A DNA stretch of 64,000 nt. Source: Treponema sp. Marseille-Q4130. GTDB lineage: Bacteria; Spirochaetota; Spirochaetia; Treponematales; Treponemataceae. Below, piece after piece: positions 16,492 to 24,993 of the stretch. The notes below the pieces were generated by a model, which made no database searches, was not told where the DNA came from, and saw only the letters and a list, made by a program, of their open reading frames with translations. Numbering within the stretch: position 1 is the first letter of the stretch; every line of letters begins with the position of its first letter. Made by a program: the position numbers and the translations under genes. The stretch lies in the NCBI RefSeq assembly GCF_014334325.1, contig NZ_JACSET010000001.1:29769-93768 (forward strand). Reading direction: 5' to 3'.

Positions 16492-16713
16492 GTGAAACAT
16501 ATTTTATTAATATCAATTTCGAGTTTTCTAAAACTCGAAATCTTCCATCCTGTCCGCAGATCAAGTGAATGGCGATTTTTGAAAACAAATAATATTGTGC
16601 GGAGACGAGGTTCCGGCCGCGTGCCGTTTCGAGCGTTAGGCTTACGGAAGCCTGCTTCAAAAGCTCGACTGCGGCTAAGCGGACGGGTTCTCGCCGAAAG
16701 CACATCTTTTATT
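16492..16713 (+). other. Possible duplicated or displaced 5' end of the DUF4139 gene
   Basis: A GTG at 16492 with GGAGG seven bases upstream is in frame with the DUF4139 gene. The bases from about 16497 closely resemble those from about 16735, inside the signal peptide of that gene: both contain CAT, then ATTAATATC. Between them lie a perfect 8-bp inverted repeat (CGAGTTTT/AAAACTCG, near 16519-16536) and a piece of a dispersed repeat (16682-16709). An insertion into an ancestral start region, with partial duplication, would explain why ATG 16714 has no ribosome-binding site while the GTG does. Confidence 0.4.
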
Positions 16714-18741
16714 ATGTCTCAATTTCAAAAATCGACATTCATACTATTAATATCTTTATCGATTGCATCTGCAGCTGTTTTTGCACAAGGAGCGGCTATG
16801 TATAAGGACACGACGGTTCCGCTGAAAAACGTGACGCTGTATTCGTCGGGCGTCGCCTATTACGAACACGAAGGAGAAGCATCGGGCGCTTCCCGCATCG
16901 GCTTATCGTTTACGCCGGAACAGATCAACGACGTTTTAAAATCGCTTATCGTTTCCGATTCGGCGGCGAAAAATATTTCGGTCGCCTATCAGTCGGAAGA
17001 CGCGCTTCGGAAAATCCTCGAAAGTTTGAGCGTCAACCTGAGCGAAGTTTCGGATTTGGCCGATATATTATACGCCCAGCGCGGCGCGGAGCTTGAAGTC
17101 GTCACCGGAGAAAAGGCAGCCGAAAAACTCGTCGGAAAAATTCTGACGGTCGACAGACGCGAGCGCGAAGCAGGCGGCGATACGCTTTCGCTCCTTGTTT
17201 TCGACGGCGTTCATATCCTTCCGTTCAAAGAGATAAAATCGTTCCGCTTTACCGATCCGAAGCGCGGAGAAGATTTAAATACCGCACTTTCCGTTTTACT
17301 TCGATCCTCGTCCGCTTCGAAAAAAAATCTTTCGATTCTCATCGATGCTGCGGGAAAGCGCGACGTTCGCCTCGCATACGTTATGGAATCTCCCGTGTGG
17401 AAGCCGACGTACCGCATCGACGCGGGTTCCGGCACAGCGGAGTTTCAAGCGTGGGCAATCGTCGACAATTCGACCGACATCGACTGGAACGAGGTGCGCT
17501 TGACGCTGACGACCGGACGTCCCGTCGGTTTTAAGCAGGATCTGTATCCGCCGTATTTTACATACCGTCCGACGCTGCCCCTCATGGCGGGTGCGGCAGC
17601 CGCTGCGGAAACCTACGATTCCGCGTACGGAGAAGCCGATGAAGCGTACACGGAAGCTTCGTCCCCGCGCATGATGATGTCCATGAACAAAGTCGCCGCC
17701 GAAGCGAAAATCGGTTCAAGTTACGATTACGACGGTTCGCTTCGGGACACCGTAAACCGGAACGTCGCGGCATCCGACGTGTCCGCCGAAATGTTTACGT
17801 TTACGCCGGTAAAACCCGTTACGATCGGCCGGCAGGAAAGCGTTATGATTCCTATCGCTGCGGTAAAACTTCCCGCCGAAAAGTTTTCCGTTTTTTCGAA
17901 TATGCATCTCAGAGAAAACACGCACCCGAAATTCTGCGTCCGCATCGAAAATACGTCCGGCATGAAATTCCCTGCAGGTCCCGTTTCCGTTTTGTCAGAA
18001 GGCGCGTATGCGGGAGACGCCGTGCTCGAATTTTTGCCTGCGGGAGATACGCGCATCATCGGCTACGGCGACGATATGGAAGTAAACGGCAGCTTAACAA
18101 AAAAAACTTCGTCATCGATCGATACGGTGAAAATCGCGGGCGGGCTTTTGCACACCACGAAAAAACGCGTTTACGATTCGACGTATACGATAAAAAACTC
18201 CGCCGCAAAATCGCGGAAAGTCCTCATCGAACACCCGATCACGGGCAATGCCGCCCTCGTTGCGACGAAAGCGCTGCTTGAAAAAACGCCCGCCCTCTAC
18301 CGCTTTACGCTTTCGGTCGATAAAAATTCAACCGGAACGCTCACGGTAAGCGAAAGCGAAATCGTCGAAACTACTACCGCTCTCATAAAGATGAACGTAA
18401 ACGATTTTATCGCCTGCTCAAGCGATGCCGATATGCCGAAAGAGGTGCGGAAAGCGTTTGAAAACATCGCGGCAAAAAAGGCAAAGCTCGACGAAGCGAA
18501 GAGCGCATACGAAAAGCTTTCCGCCGACTGCAAAACAATCGGCGACGAGCAAAGACGTGCGCGTGAAAATCTCGAAGCGACGGGCTCTTCGACTGCGCAG
18601 GGCAAACAATTCCTCGACAAACTGATGCGCCTCGAAAGCGAACTCGATTCGCTTAACACGAAGACGGAAGCCGCCCGCGCAAATCTCGATAAAGCCGAAA
18701 AAGATTTTTCCGATTATCTGAAAACGGTAAAGGCCGGCTGA
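16714..18741 (+). CDS. Secreted DUF4139 domain protein
   Basis: A 675-residue exported protein. Residues 1-25 form a signal peptide ending Ala-Val-Phe-Ala-Gln. The mature part begins Val-Thr-Leu-Tyr-Ser-Ser-Gly-Val-Ala-Tyr, then has the DUF4139 signature Val-Trp-Lys-Pro-Thr-Tyr-Arg-Ile (near residue 230) and Thr-Asp-Ile-Asp-Trp-Asn-Glu-Val-Arg-Leu-Thr-Leu-Thr-Thr-Gly-Arg-Pro. The C-terminal third is beta-rich and ends in a predicted coiled coil (about residues 585-675). Relatives include mucoidy-inhibitor MuiA-type proteins, but here no N-terminal coiled coil is present. The stretch after Arg-Pro contains an Ala/Tyr/Met-rich low-complexity insert. Function unknown; location periplasmic or surface. 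The in-frame GTG at 16492 is an alternative start. Confidence 0.8.
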   Translation: MSQFQKSTFILLISLSIASAAVFAQGAAMYKDTTVPLKNVTLYSSGVAYYEHEGEASGASRIGLSFTPEQINDVLKSLIVSDSAAKNISVAYQSEDALRKILESLSVNLSEVSDLADILYAQRGAELEVVTGEKAAEKLVGKILTVDRREREAGGDTLSLLVFDGVHILPFKEIKSFRFTDPKRGEDLNTALSVLLRSSSASKKNLSILIDAAGKRDVRLAYVMESPVWKPTYRIDAGSGTAEFQAWAIVDNSTDIDWNEVRLTLTTGRPVGFKQDLYPPYFTYRPTLPLMAGAAAAAETYDSAYGEADEAYTEASSPRMMMSMNKVAAEAKIGSSYDYDGSLRDTVNRNVAASDVSAEMFTFTPVKPVTIGRQESVMIPIAAVKLPAEKFSVFSNMHLRENTHPKFCVRIENTSGMKFPAGPVSVLSEGAYAGDAVLEFLPAGDTRIIGYGDDMEVNGSLTKKTSSSIDTVKIAGGLLHTTKKRVYDSTYTIKNSAAKSRKVLIEHPITGNAALVATKALLEKTPALYRFTLSVDKNSTGTLTVSESEIVETTTALIKMNVNDFIACSSDADMPKEVRKAFENIAAKKAKLDEAKSAYEKLSADCKTIGDEQRRARENLEATGSSTAQGKQFLDKLMRLESELDSLNTKTEAARANLDKAEKDFSDYLKTVKAG

Positions 18742-18816
18742 ACGGGCGGCAGATACCGTCGGCAAGCTTGTGTACTGCTGAGCTAAAGAGAAAACGTACT
18801 ATCGCATTTTTTACTC

Positions 18817-18856
18817 ACTATCATAAAATGATAGTATTTCCTCGCTATAGTATAAT
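18817..18856 (+). promoter_or_regulatory. Promoter with a perfect palindrome, AT-rich islet
   Basis: ACTATCAT-AAA-ATGATAGT (18817-18835) is a perfect 8-bp inverted repeat. Its right arm contains ATGATA (18828-18833), which is 17 bp upstream of TATAAT (18851-18856). The palindrome thus covers the -35 region, as an operator would. The ATG of the next gene is at 18885 after GAGGAG. Confidence 0.55.
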
Positions 18857-18884
18857 CATTACGCGATGACGAGGAGAAGAGAAA

Positions 18885-19757
18885 ATGACTGATTTGTTTC
18901 AATGCTGCAATCTTTTAAAGGATTTTATAAGTGAAAGATTGGACGGAGATATAGAAAATTTCAAACAGTATAATTTTCTGCTTTTAGAAAATGATAAAAA
19001 ATTCGGACGATGCAGTGAGTTCGGAACCGGCTTTGACCCCGATGATACGGAGATAGGGCGAGCCGTTTATTATCTGTTATTCAGCAACAAAGTACATGAT
19101 ACCGATTTGGATTTTTCATTTTCCGATATAGGAACTCATAAAAAATATCGAGGGGACACGCTGAATACATTTAATACGTTATTCGGCGAAAATATGGAAA
19201 GAGCTGTAAAATATTCAAACAATGATACGGCTTTTATAAAAGAAGTTGAACAGTTTAAAAATAAATGTTATGTGCTGGGAAACTTTACGATGCTGCCGAA
19301 CCTTTATGCAAACGAGCAAACGATCAATCTGTATCGCGGCAATTGGAACACATATAAAGATTATTTTGATGTCTTCCTTTATGAATTGAATAGATGCTAC
19401 GAAGATGTTCCCGATAAAGATAAAACCTTATCTGCATTGATGAAAGCAAATTCATTTTATTTTGATATAGTAAACTCGATGGAATTGTTTAAAAGGTATA
19501 ATTTTATTTTTCCGTATTTTACAACGGAAGGAACTATTCGAGATTCTTTTAGGAGCAAAGTCGAAAATTGGGACAGAGAACCTTTAAGATATGTTGCGTT
19601 TGCCTACAATTATATTTGCATATCGGAGCATTTGATAGATATGCGGATACAAGCCATTCTCAGAATTTTAAAACGCGTTATCGCAAATGTTGAGATAAAA
19701 ATAAAATATGATGAAATAAACCGAAAATTCGAAAACGGAAAAATCACGAAAGAATAG
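18885..19757 (+). CDS. Protein of unknown function in an AT-rich islet; in-frame TAG near the end
   Basis: A 290-residue soluble-looking protein, no signal peptide or membrane helix. I cannot name its family with certainty; the run Tyr-Arg-Gly-Asp-Thr-Leu-Asn-Thr-Phe, Cys-Tyr-Val-Leu-Gly-Asn-Phe-Thr-Met-Leu-Pro and Ile-Asn-Leu-Tyr-Arg-Gly weakly recalls DUF6994-type proteins. Base composition is much richer in A and T than its neighbours, suggesting transfer. The frame stops at TAG (19755-19757) but stays open in the same frame for 30 more codons to TAA 19848, reading E-R-S-E-K-E-A-L-L-R-K-Y-D-P and ending in Y-W-F-M-K-Y-E-L, which continues the final charged helix smoothly. The amber may be a recent nonsense mutation or sequencing error. 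Confidence 0.6.
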   Translation: MTDLFQCCNLLKDFISERLDGDIENFKQYNFLLLENDKKFGRCSEFGTGFDPDDTEIGRAVYYLLFSNKVHDTDLDFSFSDIGTHKKYRGDTLNTFNTLFGENMERAVKYSNNDTAFIKEVEQFKNKCYVLGNFTMLPNLYANEQTINLYRGNWNTYKDYFDVFLYELNRCYEDVPDKDKTLSALMKANSFYFDIVNSMELFKRYNFIFPYFTTEGTIRDSFRSKVENWDREPLRYVAFAYNYICISEHLIDMRIQAILRILKRVIANVEIKIKYDEINRKFENGKITKE

Positions 19758-19927
19758 GAAAGGTCGGAAAAAGAAGCTTTATTGAGAAAATACGATCCTA
19801 ATCGAAAAATGGATGGAACTTATTGGTTTATGAAATATGAACTATAAATGCTGTCGACAACAAAGCGGTTTATCGGTGACGAAATCGGCTGACCGGGAAT
19901 AGAATAATATTAACAAGGGGATAGACG

Positions 19928-20458
19928 ATGGAAGAAATTATTTATGGTTACGGCGGAAAGAAATATACGGTGGAAAAATTAAAAGATTTATGTCCGTCAA
20001 GTTCTGAGATAGAAGATCAAAATAAAATAGAGCGGGAAACCCATAGACTTAAAATCTATCATTCCGAACGATATAACAGTCAAGTCGAAAATTTACCCGG
20101 AGAAATCTGGGTCAGATTATCGCAAAAAGGCTGGGAAAAGATATTTGTAAGTAATCAAGCGCGTATAAAATATTTAAAAGATGACGGCAACTTTGAATTT
20201 TTAAATCAAGATGAAGACCCTGGCAGATCGGATTTCGGATATTTAGTAATTGATCCCGAAAAAAAGTATCCTAAATTACATGAAGTCGCTTATCCTCTTG
20301 TATACAAGTTAGTAGCTATGGCTTTTTTAGGAAAAAACGAATACGAAGGAGATCGCTCTGTCATTCACCATATCGATAATAACGGATATGATAATCGTCC
20401 GGAAAATCTAATCTGGCTGAGTGAAAAAGAACACGGCCAAATACATAGTTCTAAATAA
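19928..20458 (+). CDS. HNH endonuclease (NUMOD4-like plus HNH), free-standing homing or phage type
   Basis: A 176-residue putative DNA nuclease. The C-terminal HNH module reads Val-Ile-His-His-Ile-Asp-Asn-Asn-Gly-Tyr-Asp-Asn-Arg-Pro-Glu-Asn-Leu-Ile-Trp-Leu and then Glu-His-Gly-Gln-Ile-His, supplying the metal-binding and catalytic His/Asn. The middle part, Gly-Glu-Ile-Trp followed by Val-Ser-Asn-Gln-Ala-Arg-Ile-Lys, looks like a diverged NUMOD4 DNA-binding motif. ATG 19928 follows AAGGGG. Composition is AT-rich like the gene before it. Such proteins are common in phages and as selfish nucleases; no intron or phage structural gene is nearby. Confidence 0.8.
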   Translation: MEEIIYGYGGKKYTVEKLKDLCPSSSEIEDQNKIERETHRLKIYHSERYNSQVENLPGEIWVRLSQKGWEKIFVSNQARIKYLKDDGNFEFLNQDEDPGRSDFGYLVIDPEKKYPKLHEVAYPLVYKLVAMAFLGKNEYEGDRSVIHHIDNNGYDNRPENLIWLSEKEHGQIHSSK

Positions 20459-20464
20459 AACATG

Positions 20465-21514
20465 TTATCTTTTCCCGTCATTTATCTTTTTATACATCGC
20501 GGAGATTTCTTTTTTCCAACGGGTGACAAGGCGCTTGGGAGCAAGCGGTTCGGCTTGAGTTCCCCAGCTTAGGATCAGCTCGAAAATTTTGTCGTACTGA
20601 CTTGAAGAAAATGTGATCAGGGTAGAGTCCTCGTCTTCCGTGAATTTTTGATCGTCCGCCCACTTGTGTTGTTTGATCCACTCCTTTGCGTAGCCGGTAA
20701 ATTTAATTTTATATTTTTCGATCTTATTGCCTTTGTATGCTCCGAGCCGTCCTCCGCCGCAATAGTAAGAGAAGTCGTATTTTTCGGGAAGTTCGAATGC
20801 TTCATCCGTAACGACGATATCCGTCATAAAGTTTAAGTCGTATAAAAGTACAAGGTCGGCGTATTCGCTGTAAGCGAAAAGATACACGGAACCGTTATCC
20901 AACAAAAGTTGATACGGCCGTACGATTCTGAGAGCTTTCGTGTCCGTATATGATTTTGTATAGCGGAAATTGATTTTGTGATTTTTTTGAATCGCTTCGT
21001 AAACCTTATCCCAATTTTTTACATTGACGTCATATTCTATCTGAGGCGGAACGATTACGCGGGCGGAAGATAAAACCGTATCGTCCTTTGCGACCTTGGG
21101 TTCAAGAAAATAAATCAGCTTTGTAACACTGTCGAAGAGGGGCGTGTTTTTGTATTGCTGCAGCAAACCTTTCAAGCCGGCGACTAAAGCGAGGTTTTGC
21201 CGCGTTTTTTTTGAGTAAATCTGTTCGACTTCTTTTTTTATTACGTAGCTTCCGTGAACTTGCCTTTCTTCCAGTAAGTCCATGTCCTTTAGGGTTTTTA
21301 TCGCTCTGAGTATTGTTATGTTGGCAACTTTAAAGTGATTTTCAAAATACTTTGAATTGTATTTGACATCCGGATGATTCGGCGCATCTCGCAGTATGCG
21401 AAGAATTTCGTAGCAGCGCTCGTCAAGTTCAGGATTGAGTTCCTTTTGCAGTTTTTTTTCATCGCGCGTCAGCTGTCTCTGTTTTTTTTCTTCTTCGGAA
21501 AGGGCTTTGCTCAT
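20465..21514 (-). CDS. WYL-domain transcriptional regulator
   Basis: A 349-residue regulator. After a Lys/Glu-rich N-terminal helix comes a winged-helix region (about residues 30-95; Glu-Ile-Leu-Arg-Ile-Leu and Ile-Leu-Arg-Ala-Ile-Lys-Thr-Leu-Lys) and then a WYL domain, recognised by Ile-Asn-Phe-Arg-Tyr near residue 180, Arg-Pro-Tyr-Gln-Leu-Leu and Gly-Ser-Val-Tyr-Leu-Phe-Ala-Tyr, followed by the WCX-like C-terminal region. WYL regulators often sense nucleic-acid ligands and often sit beside defence genes. It converges on the HNH gene with a 6-bp gap and has its own leaderless promoter. Confidence 0.85.
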   Translation of the reverse strand: MSKALSEEEKKQRQLTRDEKKLQKELNPELDERCYEILRILRDAPNHPDVKYNSKYFENHFKVANITILRAIKTLKDMDLLEERQVHGSYVIKKEVEQIYSKKTRQNLALVAGLKGLLQQYKNTPLFDSVTKLIYFLEPKVAKDDTVLSSARVIVPPQIEYDVNVKNWDKVYEAIQKNHKINFRYTKSYTDTKALRIVRPYQLLLDNGSVYLFAYSEYADLVLLYDLNFMTDIVVTDEAFELPEKYDFSYYCGGGRLGAYKGNKIEKYKIKFTGYAKEWIKQHKWADDQKFTEDEDSTLITFSSSQYDKIFELILSWGTQAEPLAPKRLVTRWKKEISAMYKKINDGKR

Positions 21515-21520
21515 AAGTAC

Positions 21521-21529
21521 AGTATAGCA
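21521..21529 (-). promoter_or_regulatory. Extended -10 element of the WYL regulator, leaderless arrangement
   Basis: On the minus strand TGC-TATACT, with the hexamer at 21526-21521, then six bases to the ATG at 21514. There is no Shine-Dalgarno. Confidence 0.6.
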
Positions 21530-21644
21530 CGTAAAACGATTGCGATCATTCGATTTTTATCGCCGAATGCGAGTTCGGAAAGTATCGGCTGATAAAGATG
21601 TGCTTGCGGCGAGAACTTCGTTTTACCGTCGGATTTGCGTTTTG

Positions 21645-22577
21645 CTACAGTCCGGATTTTTTCGCGTCGTTCCAAAACGCATCTTCGTCTTGCAGGTGAT
21701 CGCCGTCCATCGGAATGCCGGCCTTTGTCATCCGCTCTTCGACATACGCAAATCGCCTGTAAAACTTGCGGTTCGCCCTGTCCATCGCGGTTTCGGGATC
21801 GACACCTGAGTGCCGCATATAATTGACGACGGCAAAGAGGAGGTCGCCGAATTCTTCTTCGAGGTGCAGCGCCGCGCGTTCGGCCTGGCTCATGCGAGCG
21901 GGCGGTGCATTGCGTCCATCGGATGCCGCTCCGCACTCGGAAGTGTCGCCCGCAGATTTTGCATCCTGCAGCGCTTGAAACGCATCCCGCACTTCTTCAA
22001 GTTCTTCGTACACTTTTGCCGAAACACTTTCGATCGATTGCCAATCGAAGCCTTTTTTTGCCGCTTTTTTTTGCATTTTATACGCACGCAGGAGCGGAGG
22101 AAAGCCTTCGGGCACTTCATCGAGGATCGTCTTCACGCTCTTTCTTCCCTCGACGTTTTCTTTGATCCTGTCCCATTGATTTAAAACTTCTTCGCCCGTC
22201 GTCACTTTCTCCGTCACTTCCGACATGCCGTCGCTCTGCGGGAAAACGTGCGGATGCCGCCGTATCAATTTGTCGGTGAGTTCATCCAAGGCTTCCGCGA
22301 CGGAAAAATCGTTTTGCTGTTCGTACATATACGCGATCATCGATGCGTTGAGTATGACGTCTCCGAGCTCTTCTCTTGCATGCGCCGCATCCCCTGTCGA
22401 AACGGCGTCCACGGCTTCGAAAGTCTCTTCGATCAGATCGCGCCGCATCGTAAGCGGCGTCTGCTCTCTGTCCCACGGACAGCCGCCCGGTGCGCGAAGC
22501 GTTCGTATCGTTTCGTACAGCCGCTTGTACGCCGCAGCCGTTTTGTCTGCGCTTGTATCGTTTTGTATATCGCTCAT
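21645..22577 (-). CDS. mazG: Nucleoside triphosphate pyrophosphohydrolase MazG
   Basis: Cytosolic house-cleaning enzyme that hydrolyses NTPs to NMP and diphosphate. The protein has 310 residues and the two tandem MazG domains. Domain 1 has GGCPWDREQT near residue 33, then Glu-Glu-x-x-Glu and Arg-Glu-Glu-Leu-Gly-Asp-Val for Mg binding. Domain 2 has Leu-Glu-Glu-Glu-Phe-Gly-Asp-Leu-Leu-Phe-Ala. A Gly/Ala/Ser-rich insert of about 25 residues splits domain 2. Start ATG 22577 is preceded by AAGGA; the longer frame to 22619 lacks such a signal. Confidence 0.95.
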   Translation of the reverse strand: MSDIQNDTSADKTAAAYKRLYETIRTLRAPGGCPWDREQTPLTMRRDLIEETFEAVDAVSTGDAAHAREELGDVILNASMIAYMYEQQNDFSVAEALDELTDKLIRRHPHVFPQSDGMSEVTEKVTTGEEVLNQWDRIKENVEGRKSVKTILDEVPEGFPPLLRAYKMQKKAAKKGFDWQSIESVSAKVYEELEEVRDAFQALQDAKSAGDTSECGAASDGRNAPPARMSQAERAALHLEEEFGDLLFAVVNYMRHSGVDPETAMDRANRKFYRRFAYVEERMTKAGIPMDGDHLQDEDAFWNDAKKSGL

Positions 22578-22741
22578 AGTATAATCCTTAACAATTATTA
22601 ATATATCATTCTGCGGCATTCGTCGGTGCGGCGGATACGGATCGGAAAAGCGTCTAGCCTCTGCACGAATAAAGCTGTGCCGTGCTTTCTACGGGAACTT
22701 CGTTCGGTGCCTCACGCCGTCCGACTTTTGCTTCATCGTTC

Positions 22742-24892
22742 CTACACTTTGAATTTTCGTATTTCGGCGGACAGATTTTCAATGCTCTGCTTATTCTTTT
22801 GAGTCAGCGTATCTACGTGTTGTACGGCGTTATTGATCTGTATCGCGCCCTCGGCCATTTCGTTCATGCTGTCGGTGATCGTGCGCGTCAAATCGTTCAG
22901 CTTATTGATTTCTTTCATCATCTCGCGGCTGCCGTCAAACATCTGCGTCGAATCGTCTTTTACCCGAACGGTTACCGTATCGATGTCGCGCACTGCGGTC
23001 AGCACTTCGCGGCTTCCCCCTTCCTGCTCCCGCAGAGCGTCCGTTATGCGCGCGCTCATATCGTTTACTTCGGTCGTATAGGAATCGATGATATGAAATT
23101 TATCGCTGACAAGATCGGCGGCGGCGGACATGGCGGCGATTTGGTCGCTCAGCGCTTTCAGCGAATCGGAAATCGTTTTTCCCTGCCTGCTCGATTCCGT
23201 CGCAAGTTTTCTGATTTCGCTTGCGACGACGGCGAATCCCTTGCCCGATTTACCCGCGTGCGCCGCTTCGATCGCCGCATTCATTGCCAAAAGATTCGTC
23301 TGATCGGCAATATGCTGGATGATGCGTCCGGCTTCGACAAGGGTACTCGACGCCGAAATGATTTCCTGAAGCGCGTCGCTCGCTTTTCCGACGGTCTGCA
23401 CGCCGTCGTCGGTCGCAGCCGAAAGGTCTTTAATAACGGCGGTCATACGCTCAAGCGTTTTTGTGATCGACGCGATATTTCCGACCATCTCTTCGATCGC
23501 CGCCGAAGACTGCGTGACGCTTGCCGCCTGCACTTCGATGTTTTCGTTTACGTGCCGAATCATCTGCATGGAACTGTCTACCGCGCGAGTCGTCTCTTCG
23601 ACACCGGCCGCTTGGTTGAGCGCCTGCTGTTTTGTGCTTTCGATATTCGCCGTAATTTCATGGATCGCGGCGGCCGTTTCCGTCATATTTGACGACAGCT
23701 CGATACCGCCGTCAGAAAGGGCGGTCGCATTTTCCTGAATGACATTGATGAGATTGCGGACATTGCGAACCATATCGTTAAAGTGTTCGGCAAGGCGGGA
23801 AAACTCGTCGTTGCTCGTAATATGCAAACTGCCGGTAAAATCGCCTTCGGAAATATTTTTCAGCATTTTGAGAATATCGTCGACGGGTTTCAGCGTTTTG
23901 ACCGCAAACAGCGAAATAACGACGGCAAATATGACGAGCAGCGCAAAGCCGATGATGCCCATCGTGCGGATCATATAATAAAATTCGCCGAACACTTCAT
24001 CTTCCTGCATAAACGCGATGAGCTTCCAGTTCGGATCGCTTATGGAATATACTTGTGAAAACCAGCGTTTTCCGTCTATATCGACTTTTACGGTACCGTC
24101 CTCCGCCGTCAGTAAATTTGCAAAATCGGGTACTCCGGTTTCCGCGAGCGTTTTAAAATTGAAATCGGGATGTTTCGGATCCGCGAGGATCACACCGTCA
24201 TCCTGCATGATAATGACATAGCCCGTCCGCCCGATCGTGGAATTCGCGATAATGCCCGTCAGCGTATCGAGCGAAACTTCGATGCTGACATTTCCGATAA
24301 AAATATTGTCATAAGAATATACGCTTTTCGACAAGCCGACCGCGTTGCTTCCGATAGTCGACGCAAAGGCTTTTGTGATAACCGTTTCCCCATTCGCCGA
24401 CGACGCCAGCGCATACCATCCGCGCTTTCTCGGATCATAGCCGCCGCTCATTGTATCTTCTGAACTTGTGGCGTATCCTCCCCACCTCGTACCCAGATAT
24501 ACTTCGATATATTCGGGAAAAGACGTAAACACGTTTTTGAAAAGTGCGACAAGGCGCTGTTCGGTTTCGCTCTTTACGGTATTGCGGATCTGCACTGTAC
24601 CGCGCTCGTTCACATAACTGTGTAAGGATGCATCGGCAGTACGGACATCGGGATGGCGGGAAAGCATCGTAAGGACATTTTTCGTATCGTCGAAAAAAAT
24701 CGATATGCCGTCGCCGATATATTTCAAATCTTGAGCGGTACGGACGCTGAAACTCGTTTTATTTTCCTCCCTGATATGCAGACCCACGGCAAGGGAAATC
24801 AGCCAAATGAGCAGCATAATGCACAGCGTAAACATGAGTACGAGTTTTATCCTGATGGAACGGAATTTTTTCTTGACGGGTACTGTTGTCAT
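22742..24892 (-). CDS. Methyl-accepting chemotaxis protein with periplasmic Cache domain
   Basis: A 716-residue transmembrane chemoreceptor. Order: cytoplasmic basic N terminus, TM1 (about residues 14-36), a large periplasmic dCache_1 domain (about 40-300) with the typical Asp-Pro-Arg-Lys-Arg-Gly-Trp-Tyr near residue 152, TM2 (about 312-332), HAMP (335-390), and the signalling helices with the hairpin tip [20 protein letters not shown] near 545. It signals to CheA/CheW; dCache domains commonly bind amino acids or other small ligands. The promoter region carries a perfect 8-bp inverted repeat. Its signalling domain resembles that of the receptor at 26086 closely, including the unusual tail Leu-x-x-Glu-Ile/Val-Arg-Lys-Phe. 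Confidence 0.95.
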   Translation of the reverse strand: MTTVPVKKKFRSIRIKLVLMFTLCIMLLIWLISLAVGLHIREENKTSFSVRTAQDLKYIGDGISIFFDDTKNVLTMLSRHPDVRTADASLHSYVNERGTVQIRNTVKSETEQRLVALFKNVFTSFPEYIEVYLGTRWGGYATSSEDTMSGGYDPRKRGWYALASSANGETVITKAFASTIGSNAVGLSKSVYSYDNIFIGNVSIEVSLDTLTGIIANSTIGRTGYVIIMQDDGVILADPKHPDFNFKTLAETGVPDFANLLTAEDGTVKVDIDGKRWFSQVYSISDPNWKLIAFMQEDEVFGEFYYMIRTMGIIGFALLVIFAVVISLFAVKTLKPVDDILKMLKNISEGDFTGSLHITSNDEFSRLAEHFNDMVRNVRNLINVIQENATALSDGGIELSSNMTETAAAIHEITANIESTKQQALNQAAGVEETTRAVDSSMQMIRHVNENIEVQAASVTQSSAAIEEMVGNIASITKTLERMTAVIKDLSAATDDGVQTVGKASDALQEIISASSTLVEAGRIIQHIADQTNLLAMNAAIEAAHAGKSGKGFAVVASEIRKLATESSRQGKTISDSLKALSDQIAAMSAAADLVSDKFHIIDSYTTEVNDMSARITDALREQEGGSREVLTAVRDIDTVTVRVKDDSTQMFDGSREMMKEINKLNDLTRTITDSMNEMAEGAIQINNAVQHVDTLTQKNKQSIENLSAEIRKFKV

Positions 24893-24920
24893 ACATTACT
24901 CTCTATAAAAATTTGCGATG

Positions 24921-24942
24921 GGTATAATAATATAATTATACC
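24921..24942. promoter_or_regulatory. Perfect inverted repeat upstream of the chemoreceptor gene
   Basis: GGTATAAT-6-ATTATACC: both 8-base arms are perfect. On the minus strand the repeat includes TATAAT-like -10 sequences about 30-50 bases before ATG 24892. It could be an operator or just two facing -10 elements. Confidence 0.4.
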
Positions 24943-24993
24943 TCGTCTTTCCGATTTGTCAATAATTATTAATGTAATAAATATTATTAAAAA

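Noticed and set aside
14600-16500. Search for a parS site near parAB
   Set aside because: No TGTTTCACGTGAAACA-like palindrome was found by eye here or elsewhere in the window. The CACGTG at 7984-7989 lacks the rest of the motif.
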